Below are positions 41,850-53,139 of a DNA stretch of 64,000 bases, piece by piece; position 1 is the first letter of the stretch; every line of letters starts with the position of its first letter. The stretch lies in the NCBI RefSeq assembly GCF_027744825.2, contig NC_071338.1, positions 25,000,001 through 25,064,000 on the forward strand, written 5' to 3'. The notes under the pieces are model-generated. The model saw only the letters and a program-made list of their open reading frames with translations. It was not told the DNA's origin and ran no database searches. Source of the DNA: Synchiropus splendidus (taxonomy: Eukaryota > Chordata > Actinopteri > Syngnathiformes > Callionymidae). The position numbers were made by a program, and so were the translations under genes.

Positions 41850-42330
41850 TTTGGACTGGTCACATGCTGCCAAGTCAGAATGCTATGCATCTATTTACCT
41901 GGTGCTTATCAGAAGTCAGGTCGCACAGGCATCAACTAGAGCTGGACCCTCAAAAACCTCACCTTCTGGGGGAATGCACAGGCACTCCCAAGTCTCCTGG
42001 GTCTGTCCCAGGGCCTCCGCCATGAAGGGGAAGCTAAGAACACCTCACCAGTGAAGCACCAATGAGGCCTGTCTTAAGGGCAGCGGTTCTACTCAGTCAC
42101 ACTCCCAGATGACTGAGCTCCACCCTCTCAACCTACAGAGTGAACTACATCCTGTTCTGCCACCTTGTACTAAAACGTTCAAGGCCATAGAAGAGAGTCA
42201 GAACCAAAAGACAGAGTCAGGAGTGCTGACTCCTGATGAGTGAGGACGCTGCACCTGATCGTCAGACAAACCCAAGTTCCATCCACCTCTCACTCGTGAG
42301 CAAGACCCCAACATACTGAAACTTGGGGAT
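41850..42330 (+). mobile_element. Decayed non-LTR retrotransposon remnant (3' part)
   Basis: Phrases such as 'GGGTCTGTCCCAGGGCCTCC' and 'CTCGTGAGCAAGACCCCAACA' resemble the 3' end of a LINE family common in fish. There is no open frame of note and many substitutions. Assignment is by recall of the phrases, not by alignment. Confidence 0.4.
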
Positions 42331-42537
42331 GGATTTTCCAACATGGACAAGACGATCCATTTTCAGTTTTCAGTTTCCAGATGACAACCATAGACTGTGA
42401 TTCAGGAAAGCAGACTTTCAGCTGTGCAGACAGCAAGCTTCATATTAAAACAGGAAGCAACAGGAGGAGTGGGATCCACTGAAAACAAAGTAGAAAACAA
42501 AAGGGAAGACACCAGACTGGATGGACCGGCTTTCATA

Positions 42538-42543
42538 TTTAAT
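42538..42543 (-). terminator. Possible sec11a polyadenylation signal (ATTAAA)
   Basis: TTTAAT on + gives ATTAAA on the coding strand, 315 nt after the sec11a stop. It is followed, in transcript direction, by a T/G-rich stretch (TTTTGTTTTCTACTTTG). Confidence 0.4.
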
Positions 42544-42857
42544 ATTAATAACTGGTGGTCATAAAATACTTCACCTATCTTTTAAAGACAACGACTCGAC
42601 AACAGACACAGACCTGCTTCACATTCGCCACATTACAGAGAATCGGTACGTGTGTGACTATAGGCTGGTTTATCACAAAAACGTGTTTTAAAGCTCGATG
42701 TCTCTGATGTGAACACCTTATCTGCGTTTCTAAAAATATGTCGAAAACAAAATAAGGTAGAAAAAAGCCTGCTGGGCTCCACCAAGTGTAACTTTTTTTT
42801 TCCGAAACTCAAAGTCTTGAAGAGGTTTTCATGGATGTTGTGCGGTCTTCTTGAGGC

Positions 42858-45290
42858 TCACTCTCGATGCACCAACACGAACAGACCCAGTAGAAACAGG
42901 ACAGCGTACTGTGGGAGAGGAAACCGGAAGATGCGTTACATTCACCACGTGATAAAAAAAATAAATGAACACCAGCACACTTACTTTGAACTTCGGGTAG
43001 TCGTTCATGAGGATGGTGACGATTCCAATGTACGGCACAAACCTGCCGGGAAAGAAAAAAAATCAGACTGATTGAGTGATGAGGTCAGCAGTATGTATTG
43101 TAGTCCATCCACACGTTTGGTAAACGTTCTACTTGCTGGTCACACCTTTGCAGAGCTCACGCGAACTCAAAAAAAGTTTACATATAGACCAGCAGAGCGC
43201 ATAGAGGCAGAGGTCATCAGTTGCAGGGAAGCAAGTTAAAAGGCTTTATCGTCACAAATTAAATACGGAAAATTAATTCGGAAATCCAAGCAAATTGCCA
43301 AAGAAATAATTATGAATTTCACCGAGCCATCTGGCTCCAGCCTTTCCCAGGTATATATTTTAAGACGGTTAAGTTCAGAACACCTGAAGTCAGGGCCAAA
43401 CATCCCACCAGATCTGGATGCGTGGGTGATCTGAGTTGAACACACCATCATCATCATCATCAGGTACATGAAATACAGGCACAGACTATCTACTACCAAG
43501 GTCAAGAGTAATGATAATAATAATCCTGAAGTGGAGGTCACTCTCCTTCACATTGATGCATAAATGAACGGGGGATCAACTATGAAGTGATGAAGACTGA
43601 CGTGATCCGTTCTAATTTAGCTGGGAGAATACTAACCTGCTTCAAGAGCAATTGTCTGGGAAGGAGATATACAAGGTTAACAAATGCTGAAATTCTACAC
43701 TCACAAACTTGACTTGATCTGATTTCTAACGTTTCCATCAGCTCCAGACTGTATTTTTAAGTGTTGAATCAGTTCACGCCACCAGGTACGAGCCACACGC
43801 TTTAGAACTCACCCTCGTGCTCGGCCCACAACGTCCTTTTTCTCCAGCCAGTGTTGCCCCGGCTTGTACAGACCTCTGTCATCCACTGCATTGTTGTCTC
43901 CTTTGGTCAAGAACTTGATGTCTCCGTTTTCCCTGAAAGTGAGCCGCCAGTCCCAGTTTGAGTTTGTGGTTTCAGAAGACAAATATGTTTGTAAAAGATA
44001 ACACCTCAAGGGTGCAATTTGGTTCGTACTTTTCATGGATCTTCAGTACTCTGTGAACGATGGGGATCTCTCTGCCTTCTATCCGGAAGACAACAATCTC
44101 TCCCACTCTGATTGGATCTTCGACCCGGTTGGTAAGAAACAGCAAGTCTCCTCTGTGGAAAGCTGGTTCCATACTGCCACTGAAGGCAACAACAGAGTGA
44201 GACGGTGAACAATCTAAATGAATTCACAAATTCACTTATCACAGTTGTGGCAGCTGGGAATGTAGCTTGCTTCAAACCAACTGTCGGACAAATCCATAAA
44301 TCCTATGGAGCATATTCTGCTTGTATGCAAAGGAAAAGCTAGTGGAAACTTTTCTTTTACTATCCGCTTGACACACCGCCTGGACGGGCGTCTGGATTGC
44401 AAACATAGCTTGAAATTAATAAAATATTTATCTATCTCAGCCAGTACTCTTAGAAAATCCTGAAGGAAAACCTGACACAGAGGGGTGTTAGTCACGTCAC
44501 TCAAAGTGTGACTTTGTATCTGGAATTCTAACAATGACAAAAGGGCAAAAGAATAAGAGAGAAGAACATTGTGGCAAAAGGAAAACAGAACAGAGAGGCT
44601 CGGAATGCTCAACTGTAATGGTGAAAACCTGGTGCAGAATATATTATATTTCAGATGTACTGGCACTTCTCAGACCGGGATCCTACACAATTTTAATTTT
44701 CTCAAGATCCTGTGTAAGGAGTCAAACCCAATCTGAGAGTTACACATGTAGTGAAGTCAAATAAAGTATGATAAGGTTCCAAGGACTCTGACATTGAGAC
44801 GAGTGCAGAAAGTCCACTGACGTTTAAGCACATAGAAGTGTCAGTCTTACCTGAGAACAACAACAATCGGACTCTCGCTGCCAGTGACAACCATCAGCCC
44901 TTTCCAGATCATCAGCGCAGAGGAAACTATCATACCAAAGTTCAGCACCTGGTAATAAAGCTGACAAAAACACACATTTTAAATGCATTGTGTTTAGACG
45001 GTATGTTCACTGTCATTTTTAAGCTCGTAGAGCACCATAAGAGAAGCATATCCGTTACAAACCGCTAGCGAGGCAACCACAAAAGACAGATTACTATCTA
45101 AAATATTCGCAGAATTTAGCTTGAGAGGGAAACGCGCTGACGGCGAGCAGCCGCTACAAAGCGGTCGGTGGCTAGTTGTGTTAGCTCCGACCACAGAAAG
45201 TGTCCGTAACTCACAATGAAATGGCGCCTGTTCACCTACCTGTCGCTTGTTCATGCGACGGACGTCGTCCAAGAAGTCGAAAGATAACAT
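42858..45290 (-). CDS. sec11a: Signal peptidase complex catalytic subunit SEC11A (6 exons)
   Basis: Exons: 45290-45240, 44960-44851, 44179-44030, 43932-43813, 43042-42985, 42908-42858; all phases match. 540 nt, 179 aa, the length I recall for human SEC11A. It starts [18 protein letters not shown] single N-terminal membrane anchor ([18 protein letters not shown]) is followed by the S26 peptidase box SGSMEPAF with the serine nucleophile (codons spanning intron 2), the conserved IPIVHRVL histidine, and [10 protein letters not shown] with the aspartates of the active site. A hydrophobic C-terminal segment ([16 protein letters not shown]) ends the protein. All key residues are present, so it should be active. 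In the ER membrane it removes signal peptides with SPCS1-3. Nothing odd was seen in the frame. Confidence 0.97.
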
Positions 45291-45383
45291 AGTTGCAAAT
45301 TATAAACACTACAAAATGCAACAAATGACAATAAAAGGCTTAAATGAGCGAGCATATGGATGCAGCGACTCTGGCATCCGTAA

Positions 45384-45408
45384 CTTCCGGGTCCGCTCAA
45401 CCGGAAAT
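45384..45408 (-). promoter_or_regulatory. Paired ETS-type motifs in the sec11a promoter
   Basis: CTTCCGG at 45384-45390 and CCGGAAAT at 45401-45408 lie about 95-120 nt upstream of the sec11a ATG, facing each other. No TATA box is seen. This is the usual layout of a housekeeping, GABP/ETS-driven TATA-less promoter and suits a signal-peptidase gene. Binding is inferred only from the motif. Confidence 0.5.
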
Positions 45409-45409
45409 C

Positions 45410-46423
45410 CCGCCTACGAGCGAACTCGCTATGTTGAGGTGTCACTCCGGGATACGAGAGAGAGAGTCGGCGTCTGAACGAACTGTTTTACGTCAAAAAA
45501 ACAAAAACAGCAACATGAAACCAGGCTTCTAAAAACCATTTACTGTCTCTGTTTACCTCCAAATTATATTTCGATGTTGCAGCACTTACCATTTAGTGAC
45601 AACTTTGGGGGAAAAAGCCAATTAAATCCAAATAAACTGTTTTTTTCGTGAAGCACAATTTAACATTCCCAAATGTGATATCGGAAGTGCTTTAATATGC
45701 CCACGACCCTGGATGTGAGCGCTATCATTCACACATTAGGCCACGAACACGTCCTAATCAGTCAAATCGAATTCCATCAGAGGGAAACGTAAACCTTAAA
45801 TGTCGACAGTTAGCGACTGACGATGGCTTCATTTACTCAGCAGAGATACGCGCGCTGAGCTGTGCCGCCGCATCTTTCCTCTTTCATTTCCACACGCCAC
45901 TCTTCGTTTGCATCTACGGCGTCTTGCCAGAATCTCATTCGTTGATGAGTCAGTTAGTGAAGAAATCTTTGACAAAGTTGTGATGACTGAGGCGACCCTG
46001 CAACAGCAATGTGGCATGGGTGTTCTAAACGGATAGGAAGCGTTTACATGAACATGTTTTCACTCTGGTTTCAAAGTTCTAGGTTCAGCCACTGGGATTT
46101 CTGTATGGTGTTTGTATGTTCTGAAGTGGCTTGCTTGGGGCTTTCTTAGCTCTCTGGTTTCCTAAGGTTGACTGATTCTATTGTCCTCTATTGAGCGTCT
46201 AATGGGAAACAGAGGCAGATCTTAATTGATTCATGAATTTATTTTGGTCCAAAATAAAAATAAAAAATCATAGCAAAAAAAAAATGACAGGAAGACAATC
46301 CTGGTGCGCTGCATTGTCAACCTTTGCCAAGTCAGATGCACTTTGTACCATGACCAAAACGTTTGGCTGCAGTACTAGAAATCAGAAGAACCCAACACCT
46401 GCTGCGAGAAGTCAAGACTGCCG
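45410..46423. other. Intergenic DNA upstream of sec11a
   Basis: No exon recognised. Part of 46060-46200 ('TTTGTATGTTCTGAAGTGGC', 'TCTCTGGTTTCC') looks like a badly decayed copy of the fish repeat at 41190-41461, but the match is weak. Confidence 0.45.
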
Positions 46424-47172
46424 GTTTGCACAAAAGGACTAAGGTTGTTGAGGCTCTGTGGCTTGTTCTACTACAAGGCTACTGACAGAAGTAGGAGTCA
46501 GGCTCAGATAAGCCGATATGCCCCCAGCCGAACTCTTTGCAAAGCTATATTTCACGGTATATTTAACACTGTGTGTATAACTGGCTCTCTGCTGGTCTGT
46601 CTGCATCTACATAGTTGTATGGTTTTTGGCACCTCCAAGTTCTTGATTGTGCTTGAAGACACCTTAAGAATCAGTGTTTCACTTGGCTGAGACAAGAAAC
46701 AAAGGTCTGAAATACTTCGAGGCAGCAAAGTTGTCAATTATGTTCATCCAGGAGGCAATGTTTGCTCAGCTGAAGGTCTGACAATGAGGTTGTGGCAGTT
46801 TGCACGAAAGCACTAAGGTTGTTGAGGCCTTGTGGCACAAGGCTACTGACAGAAGTAGGGGTCAGGCTCAGATAAGTTATGCCCCCAAACTACCTCATTG
46901 CAAAGCTATATTTCACGGGATATTTAACACTGTGTGTGTATAACTGGCTCACTGCAGATCTGTCTGCATGTACATAGTTGGACGGGTTTTGGCACCTCCA
47001 AGTTTTTGATCGTGCTTGAAAACACCTGAAGAATCAGTGTTTCACCTGGCTGAGACAAGAAACGCAGGTCTGAAATTCGTCGAGGCAGCAAAGATGAGTC
47101 ATTTATGTTCATCCAGGAGGCGCCGGCCGAAGGTCAGACAATGTCACAAACCTGGACTAGGACCCTGTTGTG
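46424..47172. repeat. Two-copy tandem duplication, period about 374 bp
   Basis: Copy 1 (46424-46797) and copy 2 (46798-about 47172) share long blocks: 'CTAAGGTTGTTGAGG', 'ACAAGGCTACTGACAGAAGT', 'GCAAAGCTATATTTCACGG', 'TATTTAACACTGTGTGT', 'CACCTCCAAGTT', 'GGCTGAGACAAGAAAC' and 'TTATGTTCATCCAGGAGGC'. The copies differ by substitutions and short indels. No recognised coding content and no clear element ends. Confidence 0.85.
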
Positions 47173-47732
47173 GCAGAATTGCTGAAGATAAAAAGGAACG
47201 CCATCTTAGGTGCTGACTGAAAATCCCTGCTGATGCCACCACAGAGCAGCTATGACTCAGCTATGACAGCCCCAAATTCAATGAATTCATCCTGATTTGT
47301 GTTTCACATCTGGCTGTCGATCTTGAACCGGCAACTTGTTTCTTCCCCGTGGCCACATTCAGTGGCATAAGAGCAACACAGGGAGGTTAACTGCCAGCAT
47401 CATCGGACAAAAGTCCATGTTGGAGGAAACGTTTTCTCAAAATAGCACACAGTTGGTGGTTATAAAACACTCTGACTTCATCTGGGTCTCCGATTCAAAA
47501 CCCAGATCAACCTAACTCATCAGAGAGGCGCGCTAATGAGTGACACGGTCATTAACACTTTCAAGAGTGACTCATCGCTCGCCATTATTTCTACTGAGAA
47601 CAAATCAAGTTAATAATAAGTCCACTGAAGCCACTCGGTGATCCTACTTTTAGTTTCATGACGGATGCATAAACAATAACAGTTATGGTCCAGAAAATGC
47701 ACAGACAAACATGTTGCGGTGCTACACAAGGT
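47172..47732. other. Unassigned DNA between the duplication and the alpk3 3' end
   Basis: No exon, repeat family or RNA gene recognised. Confidence 0.4.
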
Positions 47733-47738
47733 TTTATT
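47733..47738 (-). terminator. Probable alpk3 polyadenylation signal (AATAAA)
   Basis: TTTATT on + gives AATAAA in the alpk3 direction in the context TTTCAAATAAAACCTTGTGTAG, a typical cleavage-site neighbourhood. It is about 650 nt beyond the alpk3 stop codon, giving a 3' UTR of about 0.68 kb. Confidence 0.5.
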
Positions 47739-48390
47739 TGAAAGCCGGTGAAACCCAAATGTGCAGTTGCTTCCCAATGTTGCAGCATAACAGTAAACAC
47801 AAGACCTTATTAAATATTCATACAAAGCTGTGTCCACTGTACAACAACTGTCATGAGATGCTGTACTGAGAATTCTGGTGTTCGACTGTGTATTCTGTGA
47901 CCCAGTAAATTAGCAGGAAACCACACTCACTCATTCATAAGGTGTGTGATGGTGAGCGCCAGCAACACTCACTAGCTGTGCGCTTTTCGTTGACTGGATT
48001 CCTCACCACAGTTGCAGATCGATGCCGATACCATTGGTCAACACATCCGACCATCTGGTCACCTGGAGGACCTTTGCCAATCTGCCTCATGGTTTAATCC
48101 TTCCACCATGAATAATCCGTAATAAATGATGGGTGTTCAGGTGAAGCCTCTTGCTGTATAAGGCACTTTTTCATGGGCACCTTTTTTGAGACCATCTTTT
48201 CAGTTCTGCTTTTTAAGATCAAAGTACAACAAAGGCAAAATCTATTTGTCCCTCTCAGTACTGACCTGTGGTTGACATGTTCGAGTGCAAGAATCCACAT
48301 TGTGATCCTCTGGTTTCCCGGACAAAAGGAAGTGATGTCACTCAGGTAAAAATGCTCTACAGAAGAGTTGAAATCAGACTGGCTCTTTGT

Positions 48391-51300
48391 CTATGATGCA
48401 CTCTGTTTGGCTTTCATCTGTTCTTCAGCTTTCCTGGGAGGTTTGGGGCTGCCAGCCACCTTCCTACCAGTCTGTGGGCTGGAGGAACCGGCTCCCAGTT
48501 TCCGCTGCAGCAAGGGGCTCTTGGAGCCTCTGGGCTTCTGTGGTGTCATCAAAGAATCCAGAACCTTCAGAGACCTCAGGCCCAGCAGCCCACAGAAGTA
48601 GTTGCACTGGTGCTGAGACACGAACTGCTCGAAAAGCTTCGGGTTCCCCTCGACAGGAAGACCTTGATGTCTACGGAGAGATGGATAGGATCTAAATGTG
48701 AGTAAGATCTTGCCAAGTGGAAACAAGATCAGTGGACTGACCCGGATGATTTGGCTGTAATTCCAATGTTGGTGATCTTTGTGTCGACTCCTGCAATTTA
48801 ACACAACAGGATTAGTTTTGTCAAAACATTCAGTGAGAAAAAGTTATTTGAATCATCAGAATTAAACAGAAATCACTATTTAACCACCTTATATTTAAAT
48901 GTCTTTTTGACACCCATCTCACCCTCAAAAGGACCTGAGTGCTACACTATTAAGGTCACATTTATTTACAACTATGAAACAGACTTATGAAGGACTGACG
49001 AAGCTTCATGAAACAGTGTCCTCAGTTTCAGAGCTCAGTGGGTGGCGCTCTTGGTTTCAAAATGATGTGAGATTTTATTGAAATGGCTGAAGTTTCATGA
49101 AGCCTCATCAGCCTTTCGCAACAAAAGTCACTCACACATTGTCCTGCTAAACAACTAAACCTAGCCAGGGTTTGTTGCAGTTGATGGGCTGATGAGGCTT
49201 CATGAAACAGTGTCCTCATTTTCAGGGTCGCAAGACGACACACTCTGGTGTTAAGTCTTTGGATTTAAACAATCAGCTCAATGAGGCCTCACATCATTTT
49301 TGCTGGAGCCACAATATAAATTTTGTATAACGGCGTCTTTTATTGTTTTAAGTGTAGTTTTTTGGTTTGCCCAGTGGTGGCGCACTTACCAGCCAGGGTA
49401 TTTAGGAAGGTGATGAGTGCCAGGTGCTTCTTGTTATTTATTTATGTTAGTTATTCTTGTTGTGTTTCTTGCATACATTTTTTACAGTGTCTGCGGTATG
49501 TCAAAGGTTCCCTTTCCTATTTGTGCAATTGGAAATCTACTTTTTTTGGAAAGAAGTCAAACTGTATTTGTGTTATCTCTTGTCTTCTGGAATATAGGAC
49601 AATAAAACAGCTTTGGACAAAAAGAAAACAGGTATTGACTCATCACTGCTGTCAAAACACGCATACAAGTGAGTTTGCCTGGTTCATTGAAGACTCAATC
49701 CAGCGGAGAGGTCGCTACTTTTTTTTTTAATCAAATAGCGCCACCTGATGGGCTCTAAAAATGAGGTCCCTTCTTTTCATCTTTTTCAAAAACCTCCAGA
49801 TGGCACTCTCTTCTCTAAAACCAGCTCCTTCTACACTTGGATTACATGGGCTCTGTATGTTGGATAGACAAGCTCTGCTGGATAGAAGATCTGGACCTGA
49901 GACTGGAATGCAATGACGGTAAATGAGTGCTCTATAGCATGGGTTCTTAACCTTTTTGATCTCAGGGCCCAACTTTCCCAGAACAAATGGGCCCGTGGCC
50001 CATTCAAGGAATGGAACTGATTCATTACTCTTGATTTCATTCGTGATCAATAACCATATGTAATCTACTTACATGTAAACAAACCAAAACCTTGAGAAAT
50101 GACATGAAACCATGTGATCAGTGGAAAGATATTTGTCATCGAAAAGTCCAACCAGCAGCAGAACCAGGTGCAAGTCATATTCATCAAATTTACTGAAGAA
50201 AAAAAGAAAAACTGTACATCATGAATACAATTTTGAGTAAAACAAATATTCTAAAACAATGTCTAAATATCATGAAATAATAATATACTGTACATAGATT
50301 TTTCAGAATATAAACTAGAGAAGATATAAGTGTAAATGAAAGTATCACCATCAAATATGTAATTAATTTACAAAACTGCAACAGGTGCTTTCATCAACAG
50401 TTTTTACTGTTGGGGGCGCCATCACTTTCTTTATCATTTTTTCATTTCAAGAACTTCTCCACAGTTGTTAACTATCACAGATTTGCAGCCGTCAAGTCAA
50501 TTCAGTGACACACTAAAGTGACATACTAAAGTGACCACCATATGTCACAAATGTATTAAAACTGAGCATGTTGTGGCCCAAAGGTGTAAAACAAAATACT
50601 TTTCCTGGCCCTGTAGGGGGCGCTCGCGGTCCAACCATGGGCCTCAGCACTATGGCTAAGAATCACTGCTCTATAGGAGGCTGATGCTGTTTAGTTATTG
50701 CAGATATCGGACTGATATCAGACCTTGGACCTGGACAACATAGAAAGTGAGACAGATATGGGGAGTTGATGATTGATTTATGATATCTATATTTATTTCA
50801 TTTATAGAAATCCAAGCAACAATCAACAATAAATCATTGATAGCAATGACCTCAATGGGACTGCAGGTGGCAGCAGCCTTTTACCTCGCTTTCCTTGCAG
50901 GTTAGATTAAATGTAAGATATTTCACAACAGTACCTTCCATCTGAGTGAGCAGCAGGTTCCCGTGAGTCCACTGATAGATCCAGTGTTGCAGGGTACAGC
51001 ACTTGAGCTCCAGCTCAGAGCTGCCTCTCATCTCCAGCTGCCCAGTGGCGTCCAAAGAAGTGTATGTCTTGAACACACCGGCCAGATCGGCCTCCACCGT
51101 GGCGTAGGGGATGGTGTTGGCGGGTCGGTACATCAGATACAGGGGGATGACTCTGGATGTGAAGGACACACCAGTCAGGAACTTGTGTATCAGCCACACA
51201 AGGAAAAGGCGATGACTTACTCAAAAGACGGCCCAAAGTTTTCAGTCACTCTGGTCTCAGCCGCGAAGATTTTACAATATTCACGGGCCAGGTTCTGGAT

Positions 51301-53139
51301 TTTACACTCCTGCACCCAATATGACAGTTAAAAAAACATTTTAGTTGAAACAAAATTGTCATAAGAGTATGTTAGCTTCAACCAAAGATAGAGGGCAAAA
51401 ATCTTTGCAAAGCGATCCTCGCGCTGTTCAGGCTTAGTGAAGCAGCATTGGTGTGTGCTGTGACTGTTGGGAGGGGACAAAAGAAGAGGGATGGAAGAAG
51501 AATGGCGTCGATTTTGTTGCTAAAATGCTTTTGATTAAAAAAAAAAAGTATGATCATGCTGTGACATTATATATTATTTCATTTTATATCGATTTTCTTG
51601 AAAGATTCTCTTAGAAATATTGGTAGATCTCTGAGGTATAGATCAGGTGTATGAGTGAAACAGGTAGCTATGATATAAAGGTACTTTATTAGGAAGTATT
51701 TATATTATTTATCTTCAGTTACTCATCAAATAATTATTTCATTTTGATCAAATCTAATCTAATATAATGTCAATATGGCCCGTAATTAGTCCCACAGTGG
51801 AGAAATTCGACAATATCTATGGGACAAGAAAAACAGGCACATAAAATGGGAATAAAAAGATATAGGCGTACAAATCTTTTGTAGTTTTGCTGTGACTTCA
51901 TGAAGGCCACATAAACACAGGGCCTTTGCACACGATTGATCAGTGACAGGTTTTTGCTGCTTTTTTGCTGATGTCTGGTTCAGTCAACCAGGAGACACTC
52001 AGAGCAGCTGCATCACCACATCAAGACAAACCAGCTGAGGTGTCTCAGGCATCTTCATCCCTGGTGAGGCGGAAAGGAAGAAGACCCAGGACCCAGGATG
52101 ATGACATTAGATAAATAAACACCCTACCCAAAGAGTTGTTCTTGACAGTTTGCCAAAGGTAGATACGACTGTCAGAAGCTCAGACTAGAGCCGCAGTTGA
52201 AATGATCAGCTACAGTTTTCTTTTTTTAGCTGCTACACTTCTACACTTTTGGGGGGCGTTCAAGTTAGCTGAAGCCACCAACAAAAATGGAGCCAGCACC
52301 TCTCTGTGTCTCTTGCTCAATGAAAGCAAGCAAAGAATTGTGAGAAAAAGGCTGTTTTGCCACCTCAATTTTAAGGTTTTCGAGCTCACATTAAGACAAG
52401 GAGACCAGGTTAAGCCCTTTCTCACCAGCGACGGGCTGATGAGGCGTCATGAAACATTTTTTTCCCAGCATAGGGAGTGTCTCCAATCGGGGATGAGGGC
52501 AAGTTGAGTGTATGGGGTAGCGTAAGGGGGCCCTATGCTGCTAGAACATAAGGCAGAACCCTGGGCTTCATTGGAATGGTTGTTCAAATCCAAATATTTT
52601 AGAGTGCAGAGTGTGATCTAGTGGGCTCTGAAAATGAAGACTCTTTCATGAAGCCTCATCGGCACACCAGGTGCCTTTTTTCCGTCCTCATGTATATGCT
52701 GAAGTCAATTAAATATCATTCATATTGTGTTCATAACACTCTTCAACAAGGACCACATGGACTTCTCACCTGTTTCACAAACTCCAGGTTTCTCTCCAGA
52801 AGGCAGCTTTCCTCTTTACCTCCGTAGGTGATGGGGCTGCGTGTCTTGATAATGCAGGTGTTTCCGGACTCAAAGACTGGTTCCAGCCCATAGATCACCT
52901 TCGCCCTCCACGCTTTATGCGAAGGGCCGTCGCCAACACGGGACCTCTGCACCAGAATCCGACCGAAGAACTTGTTCCCCCAGCTGCCCAAGTCCGCCAC
53001 ACCCTTGCTGAACAGCAGCGGCGTCATTTCAATCTCCTCTCCAACTTGACATAAAAATACAAGTCACTGAGTGAAGAGGGGAAGACGACAAGATGTTTCT
53101 CACCTCCAGCTTCGTCACGCAGCGAGCCTCCAGCCATCA
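48391..53139 (-). CDS. alpk3: alpk3 exons 8-13, alpha-kinase (probably pseudokinase) domain and tail
   Basis: Exons 53139-53104, 53044-52770, 51309-51221, 51152-50935, 48790-48742, 48670-48391. Recognised blocks are GKVxVYG-like AKVIYGLEPVF, the PLYLMYRPANTIPYATVE strand, QHWIYQWTHGNLLLTQMEG, and the zinc knuckle HQCNYFC, which with the WTHG histidine gives all four zinc ligands. The catalytic loop differs: TQMEGV and KITNIGI stand where active alpha-kinases such as ALPK2 carry TDMQGV and KLTDVGI, as I recall them. The fold is therefore intact but the chemistry doubtful. A basic Pro/Lys tail follows, ending KAKQSAS. Confidence 0.92.
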
